Source: Bacteroidia bacterium
GTDB lineage: Bacteria; Bacteroidota; Bacteroidia; Bacteroidales; VadinHA17
NCBI GenBank assembly: GCA_026391475.1
Contig: JAPLED010000065.1
Span: 1-38,701, forward strand
Length of the DNA: 38,701 nt
Direction of reading: 5' to 3'
Positions within the stretch are counted from its first letter, which is position 1. Each line of letters starts with the position of its first letter. The position numbers and the translations under genes are program-made. This document shows positions 19,034 to 26,812 of the stretch, in pieces. The notes under the pieces are model-generated. The model was not told the origin of the DNA. It saw nothing but the letters and a program-made list of their open reading frames with translations, and did no database searches.

Positions 19034-20044
19034 ATGACTAAAAAACCTGTTCTATTATCGTTTTTCTTAATATTATTTCTGTCGCAGTGTAAAACAGAAA
19101 AGGAAGGAATAATTATGACAGTGAACGGGCCCATACCTGCCAGTCAAATGGGGGTGTCACTTATTCATGAACATATACTTGTCGACTTTATCGGGGCTGA
19201 TAAAATAACTGAACAGAGATGGGATAAAGGGAAAGTCATTGAAAGAGCAATGCCATTTCTGAAGCAGATTAAGGATCTTGGATGTCAGACATTAGTAGAA
19301 TGTACACCTGAATATCTCGGAAGGGATCCACTCTTACTTAAACTTCTTTCATATTCCTCAGGATTGAATATTTTAACCAATACCGGATATTATGGAGCTG
19401 TAAATAACAAATACCTTCCTCAGCATGCTTTTACTGAATCGGCTGATCAGCTGGCATACAGATGGACCATGGAATGGGTTGACGGCATAGAAGAAACCTT
19501 AGCTAAACCGGGATTTATTAAAATAGGAGTTGATAATGGTAATTTGTCGGACCTCCATAAGAAACTGGTCATTGCTGCAGCACGAACACATCTTAATACC
19601 GGCTTAACAATTGCATCTCATACTGGTCCTGCAATTCCGGCGTTTGAACAGATTGCTATTTTACAGAATGAGGGGGTGGCACCCGAAGCATTTATCTGGG
19701 TTCATGCACAGGCGGAAAAAGATCTGAGTAACCATATTAAAGCAGCTAGGATGGGAGCATGGATAGGTCTGGATGGGTTGAATGAAAACAATCTTGAGGA
19801 ATATGTGAGGATGATAAAGAATATGAAAGAAAATCACTTGCTTAATAAGGTTTTATTATCACATGATGCCGGCTGGTATCACCCGGGTGAAGAAAATGGA
19901 GGTGAATACAGGGGATATACAACCCTATTTGAAAAGCTGATCCCTCTTCTCAGGAATGAAAACTTCACCAAACGGGATATCCATCAGCTTATGGTTTCCA
20001 ATCCGGCTAAAGCGTTTACAATCGGAGTGCATAGAATTAATTGA
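19034..20044 (+). CDS. Phosphotriesterase-family metal hydrolase, predicted lipoprotein
   Basis: With the ATG at 19034 the 336-residue protein starts with a lipoprotein signal ending LFLSQC, so it is probably lipid-anchored outside the inner membrane. A longer frame from TTG at 19013 spoils the signal. The metal ligands of the phosphotriesterase family can be followed: HEH after SLI, the bridging Lys in GFIKIG, His in ASHTG, His in WVHAQ and the Asp of LSHDAGW. Family members in bacteria include lactonases and esterases, and real phosphotriester activity is uncommon. The substrate here is unknown. The gene stands alone on the plus strand next to decayed sugar genes. Confidence 0.83.
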   Translation: MTKKPVLLSFFLILFLSQCKTEKEGIIMTVNGPIPASQMGVSLIHEHILVDFIGADKITEQRWDKGKVIERAMPFLKQIKDLGCQTLVECTPEYLGRDPLLLKLLSYSSGLNILTNTGYYGAVNNKYLPQHAFTESADQLAYRWTMEWVDGIEETLAKPGFIKIGVDNGNLSDLHKKLVIAAARTHLNTGLTIASHTGPAIPAFEQIAILQNEGVAPEAFIWVHAQAEKDLSNHIKAARMGAWIGLDGLNENNLEEYVRMIKNMKENHLLNKVLLSHDAGWYHPGEENGGEYRGYTTLFEKLIPLLRNENFTKRDIHQLMVSNPAKAFTIGVHRIN

Positions 20045-20090
20045 ATATAAGGTCTTTACATCGTTATACTATTCAACTTAAATTAGGTAA

Positions 20091-20118
20091 CGACTCACGA
20101 CTCACGGCTCACGACTCA
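20091..20118. repeat. Four-unit heptamer array (CGACTCA)
   Basis: Four direct 7-nt units (CGACTCA, CGACTCA, CGGCTCA, CGACTCA) lie in the gap between the phosphotriesterase-family gene and the convergent GH31 remnant. It is the second heptamer array in the window, with a sequence unrelated to the one at 13296. Confidence 0.8.
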
Positions 20119-20173
20119 CGAGAAATCAAACTATTCTTCCTTGCATCGTGTGTCGTACGTCCTGCGCCGCGTC

Positions 20174-20854
20174 TTATTCCCCACTCATAAATTTCCAGGT
20201 CACAGTTCCGACATTATCAGGTTTCCCTTTTTCTGCTTTTGAAATTGTTCCGGAGAATTTCCCTTTTTTATCCTGTATAATTTTAATTTCCCTCCAGGAG
20301 TACATTCCCTTTTCATAGTCGAATGTCTCGCCATCATCGTCATAAAGTCTGTAATTGCCTGGTTTGCTGCCATAATATCTTATTTCGAGATCAAATTTCT
20401 CTCCTGCCGATGGAGCTTGAAGTGCAGGCAGCATCATTGGGATTATACCTCCATCTTTTACATATACAGGGATTTTATCCAACCCGGGAGTAACATTAAT
20501 TACTTCACCATCGCCGGCATACTTACCTGTATAGAAATCGTACCATTTCCCTTTGGGCAATATAACTTTACGGGAAGACTGACCCGTAAACAAAGGTGCA
20601 ACTAAAAGATATTCACCAGTCATATACTGGTCTTTGATCTCTTTCAGAACAGCTTCTGCATAAGGATTATCATTCAGGTTTTCGTTTTTCAGTTCCAGTT
20701 TTGCCCTGGCATCAAAACCTTCTTTCAGGTTCATGCCTCGGAATGGAGGAGTACCTTCAAAGTGATACCTGGCAAACTCTGTGTACAGATAAGGAATAAG
20801 TTGCATGCGTAGCAATGCATATTCTTTTACCTGTTTTTCAACATCCGGAAAAGA
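20174..20854 (-). pseudogene. C-terminal half of a decayed GH31 gene
   Basis: The open frame after an in-frame TGA (20855-20857) reads SFPDVEKQVKEYALLRMQ and continues LIPYLYTEFARYHFEG. This is the end of the GH31 barrel, followed by the beta-sandwich domains with PKGKWYDFYTGKYAGDG and a C-terminal LYDDDGETFDYEKG. The frame is the same as that of the upstream half, and a TGG Trp in place of the TGA would give the natural-looking sequence KPWSFPDVEK. An internal ATG at 20815 could start a fragment of 213 residues, but this would lack the active site. GH31 members in such clusters are usually alpha-xylosidases or alpha-glucosidases. Confidence 0.8.
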
Positions 20855-21388
20855 TCAGGGCTTTGTTCCGCTCGACCAGACATTGATCATTGCCATTGGT
20901 GAGAAAATGACAGTCTGCATTCTGCGCAACCACTCTTCGCTGGTCTTTGAGCCGCGGACCTCCGGTGCCTCAGGACTCTCTTTTCTTACTGCCGAACCTG
21001 CATATACAGTTAAATATCTTGAACTGTTGATAAATACACCATAGCCTCTGTCGGAAACATAAAACGGAACGGGTGCATGAGCGCATCCATTATCGGTTCC
21101 TCCGTAGTGATCGACGTGCAGTTGAAAAATTTTACCTCGCTGATGAACTGTTTTGAAATTCAGACCAAAGCCAAATATCTGTTCGTCCTTTACAAGTGGA
21201 AATCTGAGATATGTTTCTCCTTTAACAACTTCTGTAACAATGTCATTTTCAGACACCGTAAACTTTGAAGCCTCCATTTTTGATAATGCCTCTATAGCCG
21301 GTTTAATTCCGGCTGCATTAAAAAGGTCAAGTTTATCAGGTATGCCAACAACGGTTTTCCATACACCGGGGGCTACTTCGGTCCAGGC
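20855..21388 (-). pseudogene. N-terminal half of a decayed GH31 gene with internal deletion
   Basis: The frame opens immediately after a TAA stop (21389-21391) with AWTEVAPGVWK, the usual start of a mature GH31 protein, so the start codon and signal peptide are missing. The N-terminal beta-sandwich follows (FGFGLNFKTVHQRGK, then VSDRGYGVFINSS) up to PEAPEVRGS. The text then jumps to EEWLRRMQTVIFSPMAMI, which belongs late in the catalytic barrel. Roughly 250-300 residues with both catalytic Asp residues are therefore gone, in frame. A TGA then interrupts the join to the C-terminal half. A TACATTTG box (a -7-like element) lies just before the 5' truncation point, so the deletion probably removed the leader and signal peptide. 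Confidence 0.8.
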
Positions 21389-21530
21389 TTAAAACAAATG
21401 TACAAGAATTAGACAAACAGAATGTTAAAAAAAGTTAAAGAATGTAAAACAGAAAAAAAGCATGGTTTTTGTGTCTGTTTGTTTTTGATTTACATTATTT
21501 TTACCTGATATAATATTAATTAAAACTATA

Positions 21531-21572
21531 ACCACAAAGTTACACGAAGTGCAACACAAAGGTTCATAAGGC
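21531..21572. repeat. Decamer-like ACACAAAGG repeats in an intergenic region
   Basis: The stretch has three or four degenerate 10-11-nt units (CCACAAAGT, TACACGAAGT, CAACACAAAGG, TTCATAAGGC). It resembles the CACAGAG-type array near 23821. It lies upstream of the Gfo/Idh remnant. The rest of 21389-21626 is AT-rich without a gene. Confidence 0.45.
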
Positions 21573-21626
21573 TTTTAATCAGAAGATTAGTAGTTAGAAA
21601 CTTAAAGCAATTTTAAATAATTAATT

Positions 21627-21905
21627 ATGGCAAACCGCAGAGAATTCATTCAAAAATCAGCACTTGGAGTAGCAGGTCTGACCCTGGGTGCAAAGAGTTA
21701 TTCACGTATCCTTGGTGCGAACGACAGATTGCACGTAGGTATCGTTGGATTTTCTGACCGGTTCAGGTCATCACTGGCACCTGCATTTCTGGGTCAGGCA
21801 AAAGAATATAACTTTGAAATTGTAGCCGTTTCTGACCTATGGAACAGACGCCGCGATGAGGCAAAACAGGAAGTTCTTGCCGGTGGGAAAGCCTTTCAGT
21901 ATTAG
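21627..21905 (+). pseudogene. N-terminal fragment of a Gfo/Idh/MocA oxidoreductase gene
   Basis: The 92-codon frame starts with a twin-arginine-like signal (NRREFIQKSALGVAGLTLG) and then the NAD(P)-binding Rossmann start (RLHVGIVGFSDRF, then FEIVAVSDLWNRRRDEAK). Full members have 350-450 residues; this one stops after GKAFQY. No catalytic domain follows, because the next gene starts 53 nt downstream. The gene has most likely lost over 300 codons by deletion. A Gfo/Idh gene beside a DUF6807 gene is a familiar pairing in Bacteroidota, so the original operon was probably oxidoreductase, DUF6807 and NIPSNAP. Confidence 0.8.
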
Positions 21906-21958
21906 TTATTTATATCATAAATTTAATTTATTATCTATAACAAATTTATTAAACAAAT

Positions 21959-22984
21959 ATGAAATATCTATTAACTGTTATTTTTATGGCATTTTATCTG
22001 TCAGCTAACTGTCAGAATGTTAAGCTTGTTCAGGACGAAAGCAAGCGGAAAGTTGATGTCCTCATTGGAGGGAAACTCTTTACCTCCTATTGCTACCCTG
22101 CAGACCTGGAAAAACCATTCCTCTTCCCAGTCTATGCTCCTAATGGTTCAGTTGTAACAAGGGGTTATCCTTTAGAGCCAAGAAAAGGCGAGCGAGTGGA
22201 TCATCCGCATCATATTGGTCTATGGTTTAACCATGGAAATGTTAATGGACTTGATTTCTGGAACAACTCTTCAGCTATTCCTGCAAACAGAAAAGACTCA
22301 TATGGACATATTGTTGTTCAGGAGATTGTGAAAGTTACAAGTGGTAAAACAGGAACTCTTGAGGTTGCCTCAAACTGGGACGATAACAAAGGTAACACTG
22401 TCATGACTGAAAAGACGAAATATATCTTTTCAGGCGATAAAACCTCCCGGACTGTTGACCATATTTCCACTCTGACTGCAGCTAACGGTCCTGTAACAAT
22501 TGCAGATAATAAGGAGGGCCTTATTGCCATAAGAGTTGACAGGGCTTTTGAAATGCCTTCAAATGAATCTTTGATTTTTACTGACGACAAAGGAAATCCT
22601 ACAACTGTAAAGGCGACTGATAATACAGGTGTGACCGGTATGTATATTTCCAGCAATGGTAATAAGGGAGATGCAGTCTGGGGGACCAGGAATGAGTGGG
22701 TTATTCTTACCGGAACGAAAGATAATACCACCATCAGCATGGCCATTTTTGATAATCCGAAAAACCCGGGCTTTCCGGCTTACGCGCATGCACGTGGCTA
22801 TGGACTTTTTGCCATGAATGATCTTGGCCAGAATTCATACGATTCAAAACAGGAGAAAAAGATTTACAATCTCGCTAAAGGTGAATCAATTACGCTATAT
22901 CATAGATTCTTCATTCAGTCGGGTTCCGAACTTACACCTGAAAATGCGAATAAAATATTCCAGGATTTTTCAAAAGCATATTAA
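21959..22984 (+). CDS. Secreted DUF6807 (PmoA-like) family protein
   Basis: The 341-residue protein has a signal peptide (about 1-18). The signature of the DUF6807/PmoA-like family is present: VDHPHHIGLWFNHGNVNG with a following LDFW near residues 80-105. Despite the old name, methane oxidation is not implied. Members are common in Bacteroidota and Planctomycetota saccharide loci beside Gfo/Idh/MocA oxidoreductases. The fold suggests a beta-sandwich, and the His-rich segment may bind a metal or sugar. The protein appears intact. It follows the Gfo/Idh remnant and precedes the NIPSNAP gene on the same strand. Confidence 0.8.
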   Translation: MKYLLTVIFMAFYLSANCQNVKLVQDESKRKVDVLIGGKLFTSYCYPADLEKPFLFPVYAPNGSVVTRGYPLEPRKGERVDHPHHIGLWFNHGNVNGLDFWNNSSAIPANRKDSYGHIVVQEIVKVTSGKTGTLEVASNWDDNKGNTVMTEKTKYIFSGDKTSRTVDHISTLTAANGPVTIADNKEGLIAIRVDRAFEMPSNESLIFTDDKGNPTTVKATDNTGVTGMYISSNGNKGDAVWGTRNEWVILTGTKDNTTISMAIFDNPKNPGFPAYAHARGYGLFAMNDLGQNSYDSKQEKKIYNLAKGESITLYHRFFIQSGSELTPENANKIFQDFSKAY

Positions 22985-23004
22985 ACCAGATTTAAAAATT
23001 AGAA

Positions 23005-23811
23005 ATGATGAAAAAAAGTATTAGCTCAAATTTTCGGTTGCCATTTTTGGCATTATTATTCCTCATTACTGCTTCATTCAAGGGCTTTGGGCAAGCGCCT
23101 GCCAAACAGGAGTATTTTGAGATAAAAATTTACCGTGTTTCTCAGAAATCCCAGGAAGACCGTGTTGATGCTTATCTCAAAGATGCATACCTTCCCGTAC
23201 TCCACCGTGCAGGAATTCCAATAGTTGGCGTTTTCAAACCGGTGGAAGCCGACACTGCTTTTGGCAAACTGATCTATGTATTTATCCCATTCAAGACTAT
23301 TGATCAGTTTATGCAATTACCTGAATTACTTGAAAAAGATAAGGTTTACGCAGTAATAGGAAAATCTTTCGTTGATGCGGCTTACAATGACCCTCCATAT
23401 AAAAGGTATGAAAGTATTCTTCTGAAAGCGTTTATGAACATGCCACAATTTGTAGCTCCAAGGTTTACTACACCTATAGCAGAAAGGATATATGAATTAC
23501 GTAGTTACGAAAGTGCAACTGAAGCCAAGGCTATAAAAAAGATAGAAATGTTTAACCAGGGTGGTGAGATAGCATTATTTGGAAGCTTGAATTTCAATGC
23601 AGCTTTCTACGCTGAGGTTTTAGTTGGCAGTCATAAGCCGAATCTTATGTACATGATCACATTCTCTGATATGAAATCACATGATGATCATTGGGCTGTT
23701 TTCAGAGCAAGCGAGGGATGGAAAACACTTTCCGGAAAAGAAGAGTATAAAAACACTGTCTCTAAAGCCAATCCTTATTTACTTCATCCTACTTCCTATT
23801 CTGATTTTTAG
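23005..23811 (+). CDS. Secreted NIPSNAP-family protein with two tandem domains
   Basis: The 268-residue product has a signal peptide (about 1-30, ending FGQA). It then has two ferredoxin-like dimeric alpha/beta-barrel domains of the NIPSNAP type. The first starts at YFEIKIYRVS (about 37-140) and the second at IYELRSYES (about 160-260). Their biochemical role in bacteria is not known. Related proteins often occur near sugar oxidoreductase genes in Bacteroidota. It starts 20 nt after the DUF6807 gene and is probably in the same operon. A second ATG at 23008 is equally possible as the start. Confidence 0.8.
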   Translation: MMKKSISSNFRLPFLALLFLITASFKGFGQAPAKQEYFEIKIYRVSQKSQEDRVDAYLKDAYLPVLHRAGIPIVGVFKPVEADTAFGKLIYVFIPFKTIDQFMQLPELLEKDKVYAVIGKSFVDAAYNDPPYKRYESILLKAFMNMPQFVAPRFTTPIAERIYELRSYESATEAKAIKKIEMFNQGGEIALFGSLNFNAAFYAEVLVGSHKPNLMYMITFSDMKSHDDHWAVFRASEGWKTLSGKEEYKNTVSKANPYLLHPTSYSDF

Positions 23812-23820
23812 AAATATATC

Positions 23821-23897
23821 TCTGTGGCTCTCTGTGTAATAATTTTTTAAGAACTTACACAGAGTTTCACAGAGGATTCACAGAGTTACACAGAGGT
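23821..23897. repeat. CACAGAG repeats with a 10-bp inverted repeat between convergent genes
   Basis: CTCTGTGTAA at 23830-23839 is the exact inverse of TTACACAGAG at 23855-23864, with a 15-nt AT-rich loop. Further direct copies (TTTCACAGAG, GATTCACAGAG, TTACACAGAG) follow. The array lies between the NIPSNAP gene and convergent trpB2. It could act as a transcription end for either strand, but no clear T-run follows the stem. Confidence 0.6.
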
Positions 23898-23914
23898 TTA
23901 TAATTGGTTAAATT

Positions 23915-25276
23915 TCAGACAGGTAATTCAATTTTCGAAAGAGCATCTTCTATCTCTGCACAGGTCAGTTCATGATCGGGAAGGTTATTCTCGAAATATT
24001 TTTCATATGCCGTAAGGTCTAAATGGCCATGGCCACTCAGGTTAAACAGAATTGTCTTTGAGATACCCTCTTTATCAGCCTGTCTGGCTTCGTCAAATAC
24101 ACCGGCAATAGCATAGGTCGATTCAGGAGCAGGAATAATTCCCTCAGAGCGGGCAAATGTTACTCCGGCTCCGAAACATTCCTTTTGCATTTTTGCCTTG
24201 ACTTCAATAAGGCCATCTTTCAGAAGTTGGCTTGGCAGAACTCCGGCACCATGATATCTCAAACCTCCTGCATGAATTTTCTCAGGAATAAAATTGTGCC
24301 CAAGCGTATACATCGGGAGAAGAGGAGTCATGCCAGCGGTGTCTCCAAAATCGTACATGAATTTTCCTCTTGAAAGCTTCGGACATGAAGATGGTTCAAT
24401 TGTAAGAAGCCTTGTTTTCTTCCCGTTGACAAGGTTTTCACGGAGAAATGGAAATGCAATTCCCGAAAAGTTAGAGCCTCCTCCGAAACAACCTATCACC
24501 ACATCGGGATAGTCACCAGCTTTTTCCATCTGTAAAATAGCTTCTTGTCCTATAATAGTCTGATGGAGAAGTACATGATTGAGGACGCTGCCAAGAGAGT
24601 ATTTTGTATACGGATCTTTCACAGCCATTTCAATGGCTTCGGAAATTGCAATTCCCAGACTTCCCGGAGAATCGGGGTTGTTTTTCAGGATATTACGACC
24701 GGCTTCTGTCAGATTACTTGGTGAAGGAATTACTTTTGCGTTGTAGGTATTCATCATCAGTTTTCTACCTGGTTTCTGATCGTAGCTGACCTTTACCATA
24801 AAGACCAAAAGTTCGAGCCCGAAATAGTTGCATGCAAAACTCATAGCACTTCCCCATTGTCCGGCACCGGTCTCGGTAGTGATCCTTTTTACCCCTTCCA
24901 TCTTATTATAGTATGCCTGAGGAATTGCAGTATTTGCCTTATGTGATCCTGAATAATTACCACCCTCATATTTATAATATATCTTGCATTTTGTACCAAG
25001 AGCTTTCTCGAGGTTATATGCTCTGTGCATCGGAGACGGTCTATAGGTCTTGTAGAGATCAAGCACCTCTTCGGGAATGTCAATATATCTTTCCTGCGAC
25101 ACTTCCTGTTTAATAAGCTCCATTGGGAAGATTGCTGACAGACTTTCGGGTCCTATCGGTTTCATTGTCCTCGGATCCAGTGGTGGCATTGGTTTATTTG
25201 GCATATCCGCCACGATATTATACCATTGCCTCGGCATTTCATCTTCACTTAATAAAATTTTAAAGATTTTTTTCAT
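23915..25276 (-). CDS. trpB2: TrpB2-type tryptophan synthase beta chain
   Basis: The 453-residue protein is a fold-type II PLP enzyme of the long TrpB2 class, with the extended N-terminus (about 1-80) that marks this group. SGSHKANTA carries the PLP lysine (Lys113), TTETGAGQWGSA follows, and the glycine loop CFGGGSNF binds the PLP phosphate. It condenses indole with serine to tryptophan. Some TrpB2 enzymes act without TrpA and may salvage indole. No trpA or other trp gene is in the window. It is preceded by a leader peptide with two Trp codons and a terminator, so expression should respond to Trp-tRNA levels. Confidence 0.92.
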   Translation of the reverse strand: MKKIFKILLSEDEMPRQWYNIVADMPNKPMPPLDPRTMKPIGPESLSAIFPMELIKQEVSQERYIDIPEEVLDLYKTYRPSPMHRAYNLEKALGTKCKIYYKYEGGNYSGSHKANTAIPQAYYNKMEGVKRITTETGAGQWGSAMSFACNYFGLELLVFMVKVSYDQKPGRKLMMNTYNAKVIPSPSNLTEAGRNILKNNPDSPGSLGIAISEAIEMAVKDPYTKYSLGSVLNHVLLHQTIIGQEAILQMEKAGDYPDVVIGCFGGGSNFSGIAFPFLRENLVNGKKTRLLTIEPSSCPKLSRGKFMYDFGDTAGMTPLLPMYTLGHNFIPEKIHAGGLRYHGAGVLPSQLLKDGLIEVKAKMQKECFGAGVTFARSEGIIPAPESTYAIAGVFDEARQADKEGISKTILFNLSGHGHLDLTAYEKYFENNLPDHELTCAEIEDALSKIELPV

Positions 25277-25295
25277 TGTATTTTAGTTTAAAGGT

Positions 25296-25332
25296 TAATA
25301 AATAAAAAAGGCACGCTGTGAACAGCGTGCCT
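25296..25332 (-). terminator. Intrinsic terminator of the trp attenuator
   Basis: An 11-bp perfect inverted repeat (AGGCACGCTGT and ACAGCGTGCCT, 25309-25332) is followed on the minus strand by TTTTTTATTTATT. It ends about 20 nt before the trpB2 start. It should stop transcription when the leader is read through quickly. Confidence 0.92.
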
Positions 25333-25431
25333 CTATAAATAAATATCTTGTAAATGTTATATAACGGCTTGTTTCACAGCATTATTTGTTGAGCTGTGCC
25401 ACGACCAGATATAAAACATTTTTGCTTTCAT
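25304..25431 (-). promoter_or_regulatory. Ribosome-mediated trp attenuator upstream of trpB2
   Basis: Four segments can be read on the RNA: segment 1 CACAGC (25393-25398), just after the Trp codons; segment 2 GCTGTGAA (25373-25380); segment 3 TTCACAGC (25315-25322), which covers the terminator loop and the start of its 3' arm; and the full terminator. Segments 1 and 2 pair over 6 bp, and segments 2 and 3 pair over 8 bp. A ribosome stalled at Trp codons 9 and 11 would cover segment 1 and free segment 2 to break the terminator. I recall a Bacteroidota RNA motif called Bacteroid-trp that this may belong to, but this was not checked. Confidence 0.85.
25357..25431 (-). CDS. trpL: Trp leader peptide (24 residues)
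   Basis: The short frame starts at ATG 25431 and ends with TAA at 25357-25359. Codons 6-11 read Phe-Tyr-Ile-Trp-Ser-Trp. Two Trp codons in 24, spaced by one, are far above chance and sit just before the first attenuator segment. The start is only 5 nt after a -7-like TATTTTTG box, so the messenger may be leaderless. Confidence 0.85.
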   Translation of the reverse strand: MKAKMFYIWSWHSSTNNAVKQAVI

Positions 25432-25436
25432 GCTGA

Positions 25437-25466
25437 CAAAAATAATCAAAAATTTAAAATATCAAT
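25437..25466 (-). promoter_or_regulatory. Bacteroidota-type promoter of the trp leader
   Basis: On the minus strand TATTTTTG (25437-25444) fits TAnnTTTG exactly. ATTG at 25463-25466 is a one-mismatch -33 element 18 nt upstream, close to the usual 19-21. Confidence 0.6.
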
Positions 25467-25546
25467 AAAAAAATACTTTTTTTAATTTTTTTAATGAAAT
25501 TTCCCTTTTTATGATCGGAATGATATAGAATCAGTCTTTCCGGGTA

Positions 25547-26797
25547 TCATTCATGAACCAATGCTCCAAGATGTCTTAAATCATCAAAAAACCCGGGATA
25601 CGATTTTGCAACACATTGAGAATCCCTGATATAAACTCTTCCTGTAGCGCCAAGTGAAGCAACTGCAATGGCCATTGCAATACGATGATCATCATGTGAT
25701 TCAACACGGGCACTCTGTGGCCGGCCACCGGTAACAGACATCAGGTCATCTTTAATTTCTATCCTGACATTCATCTTTCCGAACTCTTCCTTAAGGGCTG
25801 TGGCCCTGTCACTCTCCTTATATATTAACCGTGATACACCTTTGATAGTTGAAACACCATCACTATAGGATGCGAGTGCAACAAGCGGAGGGAAAAGGTC
25901 AGGTGATTCAGTAGCATCAAACTCAAATGCTTTTAAATCGGATTTGGAAATCTCAATCTGATTTTCGCTGATTTTCATTTGTGCTCCTGCTTTCCCGAGA
26001 GCATTAATTATTGCCATATCGCTTTGCATACTGTCTGTACGAAGGCCCTGAACAGTTATCTGCCCGTTAACTGCACCTGCAACCAGAAGAAATGCTCCGC
26101 CACTCCAGTCAGCCTCAACTGTATAGTTATGAGGGATATACTTTTGATTGCCGGGTATTTGAAACAGGGTATAACCTGTGTTATGAACAGTTATTCCGAA
26201 TGACTTGAGTATCTGGATAGTCATGTCGATGTACGGCTTGCTCTTCAGATTATTGACTTTTATTTCGGAGTCCCTGGCAGCAAGAGGTAATGCCATAAGC
26301 AGACCCGTTAATAACTGACTGCTTACTGATCCGTCAATTTCGCAGTATCCTCCAACTATCGGGCCCTGAATTGTAAGCGGAAGAAATCCATCCGAACTCC
26401 TGCATTTCACTCCCAGTTGATTTAGAGCCTCTTCAATCATAAACATTGGTCTCTTTTTAAGAGAATTTGCGCCAACCATCGTAATTTCTGCCGGATACAA
26501 TGCAGCGATAGGAGAGAACATGCGGATCGCAAGACCCGATTCGCCACAATTCAATTTTGGCTCTTTTAATACGCCCGAACCATTAATTTTCAATTCATCA
26601 GCCTTGGGTTCTACCCTGGCGCCCAAACCTACCGCTATGCTCATTGCAGCTAATGAATCGTCGCAATATGAGGGATTATGGATTATGCTTTGTCCGTTGG
26701 CAAGTAATGCGGCAGCGATAGACCGTTGTGTCATGCTCTTAGATGCAGGAGCTTTGATTTGACCTTTAATTCCGGACGGTTCTACATATCTTTCCAT
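25547..26797 (-). CDS. aroA: 3-phosphoshikimate 1-carboxyvinyltransferase (EPSP synthase)
   Basis: The 416-residue enzyme joins shikimate 3-phosphate and phosphoenolpyruvate in the sixth step of the shikimate pathway. The N-terminal substrate loop KAPASKSMTQR, the mid-protein GSVSSQ motif, the SPDLFPPL block and the C-terminal HDDHRIAMA motif are all present. The phosphoenolpyruvate-site loop is GESGLAIRM rather than the common GNAGTAMRP, so Thr97 and Pro101 (E. coli numbering) are replaced by Leu and Met. The gene is the last of a five-gene aromatic operon, 15 nt after aroG/CM. No terminator is seen before the trp promoter. Confidence 0.93.
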   Translation of the reverse strand: MERYVEPSGIKGQIKAPASKSMTQRSIAAALLANGQSIIHNPSYCDDSLAAMSIAVGLGARVEPKADELKINGSGVLKEPKLNCGESGLAIRMFSPIAALYPAEITMVGANSLKKRPMFMIEEALNQLGVKCRSSDGFLPLTIQGPIVGGYCEIDGSVSSQLLTGLLMALPLAARDSEIKVNNLKSKPYIDMTIQILKSFGITVHNTGYTLFQIPGNQKYIPHNYTVEADWSGGAFLLVAGAVNGQITVQGLRTDSMQSDMAIINALGKAGAQMKISENQIEISKSDLKAFEFDATESPDLFPPLVALASYSDGVSTIKGVSRLIYKESDRATALKEEFGKMNVRIEIKDDLMSVTGGRPQSARVESHDDHRIAMAIAVASLGATGRVYIRDSQCVAKSYPGFFDDLRHLGALVHE

Positions 26798-26812
26798 AGG
26801 TTCCTTTACAAT

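Noticed and set aside
20091-20118. CRISPR-like array
   Set aside because: The units are 7 nt and contiguous with no spacers, and no cas genes are present.
22318-22746. A 142-codon minus-strand frame inside the DUF6807 gene
   Set aside because: It is a shadow of a conserved gene with an intact signature; its sequence has no protein-like motif.
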